From an uncultured Ruminococcus sp. (GTDB lineage Bacteria; Bacillota; Clostridia; Oscillospirales; Ruminococcaceae): DNA of 41,667 nucleotides. Below the pieces are notes generated by a model. It was not told the DNA's origin. It did no database searches and saw only the letters and a list, made by a program, of their open reading frames with translations. The position numbers and the translations under genes were made by a program. Where the stretch lies: NCBI RefSeq assembly GCF_937915125.1, contig NZ_CALDMP010000063.1:1-41667 (forward strand), written 5' to 3'. Of this stretch, positions 8,222 to 16,498 are shown one piece after another; positions within the stretch are counted from its first letter, which is position 1; each line of letters starts with the position of its first letter.

Positions 8222-8304
8222 AGGCAACACCGCACAAAGAGCGCCTGTCGGCTTTGCACGTCATATGCTTGCATCTGACGCACAATCTTTGTGCGGTATT
8301 GCCT
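8222..8304 (+). repeat. GGCAACACC-family palindromic repeat, copy 3 (in a 5' leader)
   Basis: The cleanest full copy: 17-base ends GGCAACACCGCACAAAG and CTTTGTGCGGTATTGCC are inverted repeats with one mismatch. It lies between the minus-strand promoter at 8307-8336 and the acetyltransferase start at 8173, so it forms most of that transcript's leader. Confidence 0.85.
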
Positions 8305-8306
8305 TT

Positions 8307-8336
8307 ATTATATCAGATTTTGCCCTGCCATGTCAA
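8307..8336 (-). promoter_or_regulatory. promoter of the O-acetyltransferase gene
   Basis: On the minus strand, TTGACA (8331-8336), an 18-base spacer and TATAAT (8307-8312). The repeat element begins immediately downstream of the -10 box. Confidence 0.8.
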
Positions 8337-8471
8337 TATTTTTAGACAAAATACCAGTTTGTATAGAATGCAAGCCCCCACTCTGAGCGTTATAACAATC
8401 CAACAACGCCGCAGAGACGGGTGAGCGGGTTTTTAGAGGTGACCTTGATGTTACCGATGCTCCAAAACAGC

Positions 8472-8506
8472 AAAAAGCAGGATCTCGGGGAAGATCCTGC
8501 TTTTGC
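8472..8506 (-). terminator. intrinsic terminator of the cellobiose phosphorylase gene
   Basis: A perfect 12-bp stem AAAAGCAGGATC / GATCCTGCTTTT around a short loop, about 35 bases past the stop codon of the minus-strand gene, with a T-rich tail on that strand. Confidence 0.8.
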
Positions 8507-8541
8507 AAAAAGGAAATAGTTATGCAATTGTTATATTTCGC

Positions 8542-10998
8542 TTAGCCCATCACAACTTCAACAGCGTGGTTCTTGCCATCGCTGAATACCGGCAGTACGT
8601 TGCCTTCAATCGCATTGCCGTCAACAGTAACCGATACAACGCCCTTGCAAACGTGATCCGGGTTCTTGACGGTAACATCATAGGTCGCACCACGATACTG
8701 TCTGGAAATGGTGAAGCCGTCCCACTCGTGGGGGATAGACGGGTCGATCTTCAGACCGTCCCAATCCGGGATCACGCCCAGAATGTACTGAGAAACAGCC
8801 ACAAAGTTCCATGCAGCAGTACCAGTCAGCCAGCTGTTCTTTGCCTCGCCGTGACGCTTCGCATCCTTGCCGGCAATCATCTGTGCATAGACATACGGCT
8901 CGGTGCGGTGGAGGTCAGAGTACTTCTCTTCCCGATATGCCGGTGCAATCTTGCTGTAATACTCAAACGCCTTGTCTCCGTGACCCACAAACGCCTCTGC
9001 ACAGATGATCCATGCATTGTTGTGGCAGAAGATACCAGCATTTTCCTTGTATCCGCCCGGATATGTGGAAATTTCGCCGTACTCGATATAATACTTGGTG
9101 AATGCCGGCTGGTTCAGACTCAGACCATGCTCGGAATTCAGCCACTTGTCAACACTCTCCAGTGCCTTCAGGTCAGCGCCGGTTTCCTTACCGCAGCCGC
9201 CCATAACTGCAAAGCCCTGGGGTTCGATGAAGATCTTGCCCTCTTCGCATTCGTGAGAGCCCATCTTATTGCCAAAGTCATCATAGGCACGCAGGAACCA
9301 TTCGCCGTCCCAGCCGTATTCCATGATGTTCTTCTTCATTTCTTCAATGGCAGCCTGTGCCTTTGCAGCGCCAGCCTCATCGCCGCGCTTCTTGCACATT
9401 GCCACATATTCCGGACCTGCATATGTAAACAGAGCAGCTACCATGACAGACTCTGCCACCTTGGAATACTTGTCTTCGCCGTACTTCGGAGAAGTAGAGG
9501 TCTGGAAGGATTCGCCCGGCTCGTCAGAGAAGCAGGACAGGTTGATGCAGTCGTTCCAGTCTGCACGCATTGCCAGAGGCAGTCCGTGAGGGCCAACATT
9601 TTCAGCCACATGGAAGAAGCTCTTTTCCAGGTGATCCATCATGGTCTTTGCCTTGGATTCGTCGTTGTCATAGGGCACCATTTCGTCCAGGATGGTGTAG
9701 TCACCGGATTCCTTAATATATGCAGCAACAGAAAGGATCATCCACAGCGGATCGTCGGAGAAGTCGCCGCCGATTTCGTTGTTGCCCTTCTTGGTCAGAG
9801 GCTGATACTGATGATAGCATCCGCCGTCCTCCAGCTGGGTGGAAGCCAGATCGATAAGACGCTCTCTTGCTCTGTCCGGGATCTGGTGCACGAAGCCCAG
9901 CAGATCCTGGTTGGAGTCACGGAAGCCCATGCCTCTGCCGATACCGCTCTCGAAGTAAGAAGCGGAACGGGACATATTAAAGGTAACCATGCACTGATAC
10001 TGGTTCCAGATGTTTACCATGCGGTTCATCTTGTCGTCCGGTGTATTGACATTGTACTTGGACAGCAGATTGTCCCACATTTCCTTCAGCTCAGCCAGAC
10101 CAGCAGCCACCTTTTCCGGTGTGTTGTACTGCTCGATCATCTCATAAGCACGGGACTTGTTCATGCTGCCGTCTGCATTCCACTTCTGATCCTTGGGGTT
10201 TTCGACATAGCCCAGGATGAAGATGAGCTGCTTGGACTCGCCCGGTGCCAGGGTGATTTCCTTATAGTGAGAAGCGATGGGTGACCAGCCGTCAGCGACG
10301 GAGTTGGATGCCTTGCCGGCAGCCACTACCTGAGGATTCTCAAAGCCGTTGTACAGACCCAGGAAGCTCTCACGGTCGGAGTCATAGCCGTCGATGCTGT
10401 CATTTACGGTATAGAATGCGAAGTGATTGCGGCGCTCCTTATACTCGGTCTTGTGGAAGATGGTAGAACCTTCGATCTCCACTTCGCCGGTGTTGAAGTT
10501 ACGCTGGAAGTTAGTGGAGTCATCCTGTGCATTCCACAGACACCACTCAATGAAGGAGAACAGCTTGATGGTCTTTGCTTCGCTGCCCTCGTTCTTCAGA
10601 ACCAGGCTCTGGATCTCGCCGTTGTAGTTCTGGGGTACGAAGAAGGTCACTTCAGCGGAAATGTCGTTCTTCTTACCGGAAATAATGGTATAGCCCATGC
10701 CGTGACGGCAGCTGTATGCATCCAGATCGGTCTTTACCGGGGACCAGCCCGGAGACCAGATGGTGCCGTTGTCGTTGATGTAAAAATAACGACCGCCCAT
10801 ATCTACCGGTACATTGTTGTAGCGGTAACGGGTGATCCGGCGCAGACGGGCATCCTTATAGAAGTGATAGCCGCCGGCGGTGTTGGAGATCAGAGAGAAG
10901 AACTCCTGGGTACCGAGGTAGTTGATCCACGGATATGGTGTCTTCGGATTCTGAATGACGTATTCCTTATTTGCGTCGTCAAAATAGCCAAATTTCAT
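8542..10998 (-). CDS. cbp: cellobiose phosphorylase (GH94)
   Basis: An 818-residue cytosolic enzyme of glycoside hydrolase family 94. It splits cellobiose with inorganic phosphate into glucose 1-phosphate and glucose, saving ATP during cellulose use. The N-terminal beta-sandwich begins MKFGYFDDANKEYVI, with GGYHFYKDARLRRITRYRYN at about residue 42. The (alpha/alpha)6 barrel carries RADWNDCINL, where D483 is the expected general acid. Length and start agree with cellobiose phosphorylases rather than the longer cellodextrin or chitobiose enzymes, although substrate choice within GH94 is hard to prove by eye. AAAGGAGT precedes the ATG. It has its own promoter (11102-11130) and terminator, and is divergent from the ribosomal operon. 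Confidence 0.92.
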   Translation of the reverse strand: MKFGYFDDANKEYVIQNPKTPYPWINYLGTQEFFSLISNTAGGYHFYKDARLRRITRYRYNNVPVDMGGRYFYINDNGTIWSPGWSPVKTDLDAYSCRHGMGYTIISGKKNDISAEVTFFVPQNYNGEIQSLVLKNEGSEAKTIKLFSFIEWCLWNAQDDSTNFQRNFNTGEVEIEGSTIFHKTEYKERRNHFAFYTVNDSIDGYDSDRESFLGLYNGFENPQVVAAGKASNSVADGWSPIASHYKEITLAPGESKQLIFILGYVENPKDQKWNADGSMNKSRAYEMIEQYNTPEKVAAGLAELKEMWDNLLSKYNVNTPDDKMNRMVNIWNQYQCMVTFNMSRSASYFESGIGRGMGFRDSNQDLLGFVHQIPDRARERLIDLASTQLEDGGCYHQYQPLTKKGNNEIGGDFSDDPLWMILSVAAYIKESGDYTILDEMVPYDNDESKAKTMMDHLEKSFFHVAENVGPHGLPLAMRADWNDCINLSCFSDEPGESFQTSTSPKYGEDKYSKVAESVMVAALFTYAGPEYVAMCKKRGDEAGAAKAQAAIEEMKKNIMEYGWDGEWFLRAYDDFGNKMGSHECEEGKIFIEPQGFAVMGGCGKETGADLKALESVDKWLNSEHGLSLNQPAFTKYYIEYGEISTYPGGYKENAGIFCHNNAWIICAEAFVGHGDKAFEYYSKIAPAYREEKYSDLHRTEPYVYAQMIAGKDAKRHGEAKNSWLTGTAAWNFVAVSQYILGVIPDWDGLKIDPSIPHEWDGFTISRQYRGATYDVTVKNPDHVCKGVVSVTVDGNAIEGNVLPVFSDGKNHAVEVVMG

Positions 10999-11101
10999 GG
11001 GTGGAACTCCTTTTCAAAAATTTTGTGAATAGTAAGATTGCCAATAATGAGACAGCAATGCCTTTTGGGAATATGCTTTCTCTACGCTGGCTAGTATCCT
11101 C

Positions 11102-11130
11102 ATTATAACATACAAGCCAGTAAAATACAA
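11102..11130 (-). promoter_or_regulatory. promoter of the cellobiose phosphorylase gene
   Basis: Minus strand: TTGTAT (11125-11130), exactly 17 bases, TATAAT (11102-11107). This gives a leader of roughly 100 bases. No clear operator palindrome overlaps it. Confidence 0.75.
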
Positions 11131-11325
11131 GTCTTTTTTGAGAAAATCTTTCAAAAAATCCCCTGGCGACGGCTGGTTTGATGCAAAACAGAAAAAACAG
11201 GAGATTTCGGGGAAAAACATCGCCGGAAATATGGGTGCTGCTATATAAAAGGTATAGAAAGAACCACCCATCTTGTCGTTTACAAAAAATTTACATAAAA
11301 AATCGAAAAAAATCGGCGCAGATAC

Positions 11326-11354
11326 TTGCATTTCTTCGGAAAGTATGATAGAAT
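11326..11354 (+). promoter_or_regulatory. promoter of the S10-spc-alpha ribosomal superoperon
   Basis: TTGCAT (11326-11331), a 17-base spacer, TAGAAT (11349-11354), inside an A/T-rich tract that could act as an UP element (11281-11318). Transcription would start near 11361, leaving a leader of about 300 bases before rpsJ. I see no other good promoter between here and 27470. Confidence 0.7.
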
Positions 11355-11536
11355 ATACAAGCGTGATTGCAATAGATATGCGTTGAAGTGAAAGGTTGCC
11401 GGCGGTATGCCGGGTAATTTTCATGGAGTATGTCCGATTTGAAAACCGGGCGAATCAGGATAATGACACAGTATGTGTACAACACCCCAGCATGGCATAA
11501 GCTGTGCCGGCTGGTTTGTACTGCTGTCTGCACTGG

Positions 11537-11569
11537 CTCGGAAACATTTTTCAGTTTTCGAGTTTTTTT
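11537..11569 (+). terminator. intrinsic terminator inside the rpsJ leader (probable attenuator)
   Basis: CTCGGAAAC (11537-11545) pairs with GTTTTCGAG (11554-11562) over nine positions with one G-U pair, followed by seven T residues. It lies about 180 bases after the predicted transcription start and 90 bases before rpsJ, with no gene before it. This is the layout expected of transcription attenuation. A second perfect hairpin, GCCGGG-AACA-CCCGGC, follows at 11580-11595. Confidence 0.7.
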
Positions 11570-11659
11570 GTACATGTGTGCCGGGAACACCCGGCGGCGT
11601 GGAAAGAAGTCCTGATGGAGGAGACTCCAGCCCCCAGGAAGATGAAGGAGGCGAAAAGA

Positions 11660-11974
11660 ATGGCAGTCAACGAAAAAATCAGAATCAAGATCAAGGGCTA
11701 TGAGCATGCGACAGTAGACGCAGCAGCGGCCAAGATCGTGGAAGCTGCAAAGAGAAGCGGTTCTCAGGTTTCGGGTCCGATCCCGCTCCCGACCGATAAG
11801 GAGATCATCACCATCCTGCGTGCAACTCATAAGTACAAGGATAGCCGTGAGCAGTTCGAGCGTCGTACACACAAGCGTCTCATCGACGTGATCCGTCCGA
11901 CACAGAAGACCACAGAGGCTCTGCAGAAGCTGGAGATTCCGGCAGGCGTAGATATCGTCATGGAGCTCAAGTAA
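11660..11974 (+). CDS. rpsJ: ribosomal protein S10 (uS10)
   Basis: A 104-residue small-subunit head protein, also the partner of NusB in antitermination. The sequence has the S10 core (KIRIKIKGYEHATVD, then SGPIPLPTDKEIITILRATH). The open frame extends upstream to 11504, but AAGGAGG just before the ATG at 11660 and the conserved N-terminus fix the start there; the extra 52 residues are leader sequence. It is the first gene of the superoperon. The str genes (rpsL-rpsG-fusA-tuf) that often precede it in Firmicutes are absent. Confidence 0.97.
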   Translation: MAVNEKIRIKIKGYEHATVDAAAAKIVEAAKRSGSQVSGPIPLPTDKEIITILRATHKYKDSREQFERRTHKRLIDVIRPTQKTTEALQKLEIPAGVDIVMELK

Positions 11975-12012
11975 GAATCGATCTGATTCAAACCCCTGCG
12001 GCAAAAGCCGCG

Positions 12013-12032
12013 GACGGCAGGGAAATGCCGTC
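12013..12032 (+). promoter_or_regulatory. stem-loop in the rpsJ-rplC spacer
   Basis: GACGGCA-GGGAAA-TGCCGTC forms a perfect 7-bp hairpin in a 105-base spacer that also holds GAATC/GATTC and TTGAC-AGAG-GTCAA stems. It has no T tract and so is not a terminator; it may be a processing or stability element. Confidence 0.4.
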
Positions 12033-12079
12033 GGTCATGTTGACAGAGGTCAACCAATAACCAACAGGAGGAACTTAAA

Positions 12080-12712
12080 ATGCAGAAGGCAATTATCGGC
12101 AAGAAGATCGGTATGACACAGATCTTCGACGAATCCGGAAAAGTCATTCCGGTAACTGTCGTAGAAGCCGGTCCGTGCGTTGTCATTCAGAAGAAGACAA
12201 CCGAAAACGACGGCTATGAGGCAGTACAGCTGGGCTTCGGCGATGTAACCACAAAGCATGTGACAAAGCCCATGCAGGGTCATTTCGCAAAGGCAGACGT
12301 TGCAGCCAAGAAGACGCTGAAGGAATTCCGTCTGGCAGACTGCACTGCTCTGAACGTAGGCGATGTGATCAAGGCAGATACATTCGCAGTAGGCGACAGC
12401 GTGGATGTCAGCGGCACCAGCAAGGGTAAGGGTTATCAGGGCGCAGTAAAGCGTCACAATCAGCGCACGCTGAGAGAAACCCACGGTACTGGTCCGGTAG
12501 GCCGCCAGGCTGGTTCTATGGGCGCATGCTCCTCTCCGTCCCGTATCTATAAGGGCAAGGGCATGGCAGGCCATATGGGCGCAGAAAAGGTTACCGTTCA
12601 GAATCTGGAGATCGTAAAGGTCGATAGTGAAAATAATCTCATCGCAGTCAAGGGTGCGATCCCGGGTGCGAAGGGCGGAATTGTTGTCATCACTGACAGC
12701 GTGAAGGCGTAA
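12080..12712 (+). CDS. rplC: ribosomal protein L3 (uL3)
   Basis: 210 residues, normal length. It binds 23S rRNA near the peptidyl transferase centre and nucleates 50S assembly. The family signature is seen in the KKIGMTQIFDESGKVIPVTV start and in the extended loop RQAGSMGACSSPSRIYKGKG. GGAGG precedes the ATG at normal distance. It follows rpsJ after a structured 105-base spacer. Confidence 0.97.
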   Translation: MQKAIIGKKIGMTQIFDESGKVIPVTVVEAGPCVVIQKKTTENDGYEAVQLGFGDVTTKHVTKPMQGHFAKADVAAKKTLKEFRLADCTALNVGDVIKADTFAVGDSVDVSGTSKGKGYQGAVKRHNQRTLRETHGTGPVGRQAGSMGACSSPSRIYKGKGMAGHMGAEKVTVQNLEIVKVDSENNLIAVKGAIPGAKGGIVVITDSVKA

Positions 12713-12729
12713 GGAAGGAGGAAACATCA

Positions 12730-13356
12730 ATGGCAAAGATTGCAGTATTTAATATGGCAGGCCAGCAGGTGTCTGAGACAGAGCTTTCGGATGCGGTTTT
12801 CGCAGTTACGCCCAATGAGGCAGTGATGCACGCAATGGTAGTAAACTATCTGGCAAACCAGCGCCAGGGTACACAGTCTACACTGACTCGTACCGAGGTT
12901 GCAGGCGGCGGCAGAAAGCCGTGGAGACAGAAGGGTACTGGTCACGCAAGACAGGGCTCCATCCGTGCTCCTCAGTGGACACACGGCGGCGTAGCACTGG
13001 GTCCGAAGCCCCGTGACTATCGTTACGCACTGAATAAGAAGGCAAGAAGACTTGCAATGAAGTCTGCGCTTTCCACAAAGGTTCTGGATCAGAACATGAT
13101 CGTTCTGGACAGCCTGAAGCTGGAAGAATACAAGACAAAGACCGTAGCCGCAATGCTGAAGGCACTGGGCGTAGAGGGCAAGGCCCTGCTGGTAACTGCT
13201 GAGGCAGACCAGAAGGTCGTAAAGAGCGCAGCAAATATCCCGGGTGTCAAGACCGCAGCTGTCAACACCCTGAATGTATATGACATCCTGAACTATGACA
13301 AGTTCATCGTTTCTCAGGATGCTGTCGCAAAAATCGAGGAGGTGTATGCAAAGTGA
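12730..13356 (+). CDS. rplD: ribosomal protein L4 (uL4)
   Basis: 208 residues. It lines the upper exit tunnel of the 50S subunit; in E. coli it also represses its own operon by attenuation and translational control. The tunnel loop signature GGGRKPWRQKGTGHARQG is intact, followed by RAPQWTHGGVALGPKPRDY. Its stop codon overlaps the GTG start of rplW by four bases. Its presence together with a leader terminator makes L4-type autoregulation possible but unproven here. Confidence 0.97.
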   Translation: MAKIAVFNMAGQQVSETELSDAVFAVTPNEAVMHAMVVNYLANQRQGTQSTLTRTEVAGGGRKPWRQKGTGHARQGSIRAPQWTHGGVALGPKPRDYRYALNKKARRLAMKSALSTKVLDQNMIVLDSLKLEEYKTKTVAAMLKALGVEGKALLVTAEADQKVVKSAANIPGVKTAAVNTLNVYDILNYDKFIVSQDAVAKIEEVYAK

Positions 13357-13676
13357 AAGCACCGCAGGATATCATCCTGACGCCGGTTATCACCGAGCGC
13401 AGCGTAGACGATATGGCAGAAAGCAAGTACACTTTCAAGGTTGCAAAGGATGCCAATAAGGTTGAGATTGCAAAGGCAGCAGAAGAACTGTTTCAGGTAC
13501 AGGTTCTCAAGGTAAACACCGTGAACTGCACCGGTCACACCAAGCGCATGGGACGCACCATGGGTAAGCGTCCGGACTTCAAGAAGGCTGTTATCACCAT
13601 CAATCCGGAGCCGACTCCGGGCAAGGATGGCAAGAAGCGCAAGGGTACCATCGAATTCTTCGACGGTATGTTCTAA
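13353..13676 (+). CDS. rplW: ribosomal protein L23 (uL23)
   Basis: 107 residues, GTG start overlapping the end of rplD (GTGA). L23 sits at the tunnel exit and docks trigger factor and SRP. The family pattern ILTPVITERSVDDMAESKYT at the N-terminus and KRMGRTMGKRPDFKKAVI in the loop are clear. GAGGAGGTG within rplD is its binding site. Confidence 0.96.
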   Translation: MKAPQDIILTPVITERSVDDMAESKYTFKVAKDANKVEIAKAAEELFQVQVLKVNTVNCTGHTKRMGRTMGKRPDFKKAVITINPEPTPGKDGKKRKGTIEFFDGMF

Positions 13677-13767
13677 GAGAAGTCGCAGGCGGGTTTTCCC
13701 ACAAAGCAGACTTCGGGTATGGGAGTAATGCTCCCGATAACACAGCATTTTATAAGGAGTGAAAAGA

Positions 13768-14601
13768 ATGGCCATTAAGACCTATAAACCGACGACCCCG
13801 TCCCGCAGAAATATGACCTGCACCGACTATTCGGGTCTGTCGAAGGTAAAGCCGGAGAAGAGCTTGCTCGAGCCGATGAAGAAGAACTCGGGCCGCAACA
13901 GCTACGGCAGAATCACCGTTCGCCACAGAGGCGGCGGAAACCGCAGAAAATATCGTGTCATCGACTTCAAGCGTAACAAGGACGGCATGAATGCTACCGT
14001 TCTGACCCTGGAGTACGATCCGAACAGAAGCGCATTTATCGCTCTGGTTCAGTATGAGGACGGCGAAAAGCGCTACATCCTGGCAGCAGAAGGCCTCAAA
14101 GTTGGCGACACCGTTCGCTCTGGTTCTGATGCAGACATCAAGCCGGGCAACGCAATGAAGCTCATCGACATCCCCGTTGGTACATTCATTCATGCGATTG
14201 AACTGTATCCGGGCAAGGGCGCTCAGCTGGTTCGCAGCGCAGGCAACATGGCTCAGCTCATGGGCAAGGAAGGTGCATTCGCACTGGTTCGTCTGCCTTC
14301 CGGCGAAATGAGAAAAGTGCCGATTGAGTGTCGCGCATCCATCGGTCAGGTTTCTAACATTGACCACGAAAACGTACACTACGGTAAAGCAGGCCGCATG
14401 AGAAACAAGGGCTGGAGACCGACTGTCAGAGGTTCTGTTATGAACCCGAACGATCACCCGCACGGTGGTGGTGAAGGTAAATCTCCGATCGGTCGTCCGG
14501 GACCTGTTACTCCGTGGGGTAAGCCGGCTCTGGGTTATAAGACCCGTGCAAAGCACAAGGCATCCGATAAGTATATTGTAAAACGCCGCAACGGTAGATA
14601 A
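13768..14601 (+). CDS. rplB: ribosomal protein L2 (uL2)
   Basis: 277 residues. It is needed for subunit joining and peptidyl transferase structure. The C-terminal signature NPNDHPHGGGEGKSPIGRPG, with its conserved His, is intact. ATG 13768 is preferred over the in-frame GTG at 13759 because AAGGAG lies right before the latter and the family N-terminus is MAIKTYKPTTPSRR. It is separated from rplW by a 91-base spacer with no promoter. Confidence 0.97.
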   Translation: MAIKTYKPTTPSRRNMTCTDYSGLSKVKPEKSLLEPMKKNSGRNSYGRITVRHRGGGNRRKYRVIDFKRNKDGMNATVLTLEYDPNRSAFIALVQYEDGEKRYILAAEGLKVGDTVRSGSDADIKPGNAMKLIDIPVGTFIHAIELYPGKGAQLVRSAGNMAQLMGKEGAFALVRLPSGEMRKVPIECRASIGQVSNIDHENVHYGKAGRMRNKGWRPTVRGSVMNPNDHPHGGGEGKSPIGRPGPVTPWGKPALGYKTRAKHKASDKYIVKRRNGR

Positions 14602-14621
14602 GGGAAAGGAGGAACACACTC

Positions 14622-14906
14622 ATGAGCAGAAGTATCAAAAAGGGACCTTACGTCCAGGAAGTCCTCCTCAAGCGTGTACAGGCAATGAACGAAGCCGGCG
14701 AGAAGAAAGTGCTCAAGACATGGAGCCGTTCTTCTACCATTTTCCCGGATTTCGTAGGCCACACCATCGCTGTGCATGACGGCCGCAAGCACGTGCCGGT
14801 ATATGTCACAGAAGACATGGTAGGACACAAACTGGGTGAATTCGCACCGACCAGAACCTTCAAGGGTCACGCTGGTTCTAAGACATCCAACAATGGTAAG
14901 AAGTAA
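14622..14906 (+). CDS. rpsS: ribosomal protein S19 (uS19)
   Basis: 94 residues, a 30S head protein contacting S13. It begins MSRSIKKGPYVQEVLLKRV and contains TWSRSSTIFPDFVGHTIAVH, then HKLGEFAPTRTFKGHAG, the whole family pattern. GGAAAGGAGG precedes the ATG. It lies 20 bases after rplB. Confidence 0.97.
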   Translation: MSRSIKKGPYVQEVLLKRVQAMNEAGEKKVLKTWSRSSTIFPDFVGHTIAVHDGRKHVPVYVTEDMVGHKLGEFAPTRTFKGHAGSKTSNNGKK

Positions 14907-14924
14907 GCGGAAGGAGGAGATCAC

Positions 14925-15260
14925 ATGGAAGCAAGAGCATATCTGAGAAATGCCCGCATTTCACCTCGCAAGGTACAGATCGTTCTGGATCTGATTCGTA
15001 ACAAGCCTGTGGATATCGCACTGGCAACTCTGGACCTCACTCCGAAGGCTGCCAGCCCGCTGCTGGAAAAGCTTTTGAAGTCCGCAATTGCAAATGCAGA
15101 AAATAATCACAGCATGAATAAGGATAATCTTTATGTTGCAGAGTGCTTCGTTACCGCAGGTCCGATCATGAAGCGGATCATGCCGAGAGATCATGGCAGA
15201 GCCTATCGCATTTTGAAGAGAACTTCACATATTACGATTGTTCTGAAAGAAGAAGAGTAA
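14925..15260 (+). CDS. rplV: ribosomal protein L22 (uL22)
   Basis: 111 residues, a 50S tunnel protein. It has ARISPRKVQIVLDLIRNKPV at the N-terminus and the beta-hairpin region GPIMKRIMPRDHGRAYRILK that reaches into the tunnel near the macrolide site. A good GGAGGAG precedes it, 18 bases after rpsS. Confidence 0.97.
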   Translation: MEARAYLRNARISPRKVQIVLDLIRNKPVDIALATLDLTPKAASPLLEKLLKSAIANAENNHSMNKDNLYVAECFVTAGPIMKRIMPRDHGRAYRILKRTSHITIVLKEEE

Positions 15261-15281
15261 AATCCAGTAGGAGGTTGAGTT

Positions 15282-16076
15282 ATGGGCCAGAAGGTTAATC
15301 CGCACGGTCTCCGTGTCGGCGTCATTAAAGATTGGGATTCCCGCTGGTTTGCGAATAAGTCTGACTTCGGCGATACGCTGGTAGAAGATTACAGCGTTCG
15401 TAAGTTCATCAAGAAGAACCTGTATGCAGCAGGTGTTCCGAAGATCGAGATCGAGCGTTTCGCAGATAAGGTTAGAATCCACATTCACTGTGCAAAGCCG
15501 GGCGTTGTTATCGGCCGCGGCGGTGCAGAGATCGAAAAGCTGCGTGCACAGCTGGAAAAAATGCTGAACAAGCAGGTTTATGTCAACATCGTAGAAGTAA
15601 AGCAGCCGGATATGGATGCACAGCTGGTAGCTGAAAAGATCGCACTGGATCTGGAGAATCGTATCTCCTTCCGCCGTGCTATGAAGCAGTCTATCGGCAG
15701 AACCATGCGTCTGGGTGCAAAGGGTATCAAGACAAAGGTTTCCGGCAGACTGGGCGGTGCAGAAATCGCTCGTTCCGAAAGCTATCACGAAGGTACCATT
15801 CCGCTGCAGACCATTCGTGCTGACATCGACTATGGTTTCGCAGAAGCCCACACCACTTACGGCCGTATCGGCGTAAAGGTTTGGATCTATAAGGGCGAAG
15901 TTCTCAAGGGTGACGTTGCTAAGGCTGCCGCTCAGAGAGAAAAGGTAGAGAGAAAGTCCCGGGACAACAACCGCGGAGGCAGAGATGACCGCCGCCGTCG
16001 TGACAACCGGAACGGTGACCGCAGAAATGGCGGCAATTTCCGCCGCGATGCTAGAAGAGAAGGAGGTAACCAGTAA
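15282..16076 (+). CDS. rpsC: ribosomal protein S3 (uS3) with charged C-terminal tail
   Basis: 264 residues, longer than the usual 210-230. S3 lines the mRNA entry tunnel and has mRNA unwinding activity with S4 and S5. The KH domain has its GxxG loop in VVIGRGGAEIEKL, and the C-terminal domain has GRLGGAEIARSESYHEG. The last 40 or so residues are an Arg/Asp/Asn/Gly-rich low-complexity tail (e.g. RGGRDDRRRRDNRNGDRRNG), probably disordered and RNA-binding. Its stop overlaps the ATG of rplP by one base. Confidence 0.97.
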   Translation: MGQKVNPHGLRVGVIKDWDSRWFANKSDFGDTLVEDYSVRKFIKKNLYAAGVPKIEIERFADKVRIHIHCAKPGVVIGRGGAEIEKLRAQLEKMLNKQVYVNIVEVKQPDMDAQLVAEKIALDLENRISFRRAMKQSIGRTMRLGAKGIKTKVSGRLGGAEIARSESYHEGTIPLQTIRADIDYGFAEAHTTYGRIGVKVWIYKGEVLKGDVAKAAAQREKVERKSRDNNRGGRDDRRRRDNRNGDRRNGGNFRRDARREGGNQ

Positions 16077-16498
16077 TGCTGCTTCCTAAGAGAGTAAAAT
16101 ACCGTCGTGTCCACAGAGGACGTATGACGGGTAAAGCAACCAGAGGTAATTTTGTAAGCAACGGTGAGTATGGTATCCAGGCACTGGAACCGGCATGGAT
16201 CACTTCCAACCAGATCGAGGCAGCTCGTATCGCAATGACTCGTTACATCAAGCGTGGCGGTCAGGTTTGGATCAAGATCTTCCCGGATAAGCCGGTGACC
16301 AAGAAGCCGGCCGGCACTCGAATGGGTTCCGGTAAGGGCGCTCCGGAATACTGGGTAGCTGTTGTTAAGCCGGGCAGAGTGATGTTCGAGATTGCTGGCG
16401 TGCCGGAAGAGACCGCACGTGAGGCTATGCGTCTCGCAATGCACAAGCTGCCGATCAAGTGTAAGTTTGTAAAGGCTGAAAAAGGAGGCGAGCAGTAA
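16076..16498 (+). CDS. rplP: ribosomal protein L16 (uL16)
   Basis: 140 residues. It contacts A-site tRNA on the 50S subunit. The start MLLPKRVKYRRVHRGRMTG and the segment KPAGTRMGSGKGAPEYWVAV are diagnostic. The start codon overlaps the rpsC stop (TAATG) and its own stop overlaps rpmC in the same way, so the three are translationally coupled. Confidence 0.97.
   Translation: MLLPKRVKYRRVHRGRMTGKATRGNFVSNGEYGIQALEPAWITSNQIEAARIAMTRYIKRGGQVWIKIFPDKPVTKKPAGTRMGSGKGAPEYWVAVVKPGRVMFEIAGVPEETAREAMRLAMHKLPIKCKFVKAEKGGEQ

Noticed and set aside
8503..10284. Plus-strand open frame of 593 codons opposite the cellobiose phosphorylase gene
   Set aside because: It is complementary to a well-recognised GH94 gene, and the frame begins inside that gene's terminator.
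11504..11659. N-terminal extension of S10 by 52 residues
   Set aside because: The added segment crosses the leader terminator hairpin and has no ribosome binding site, while AAGGAGG precedes the conserved S10 start at 11660.
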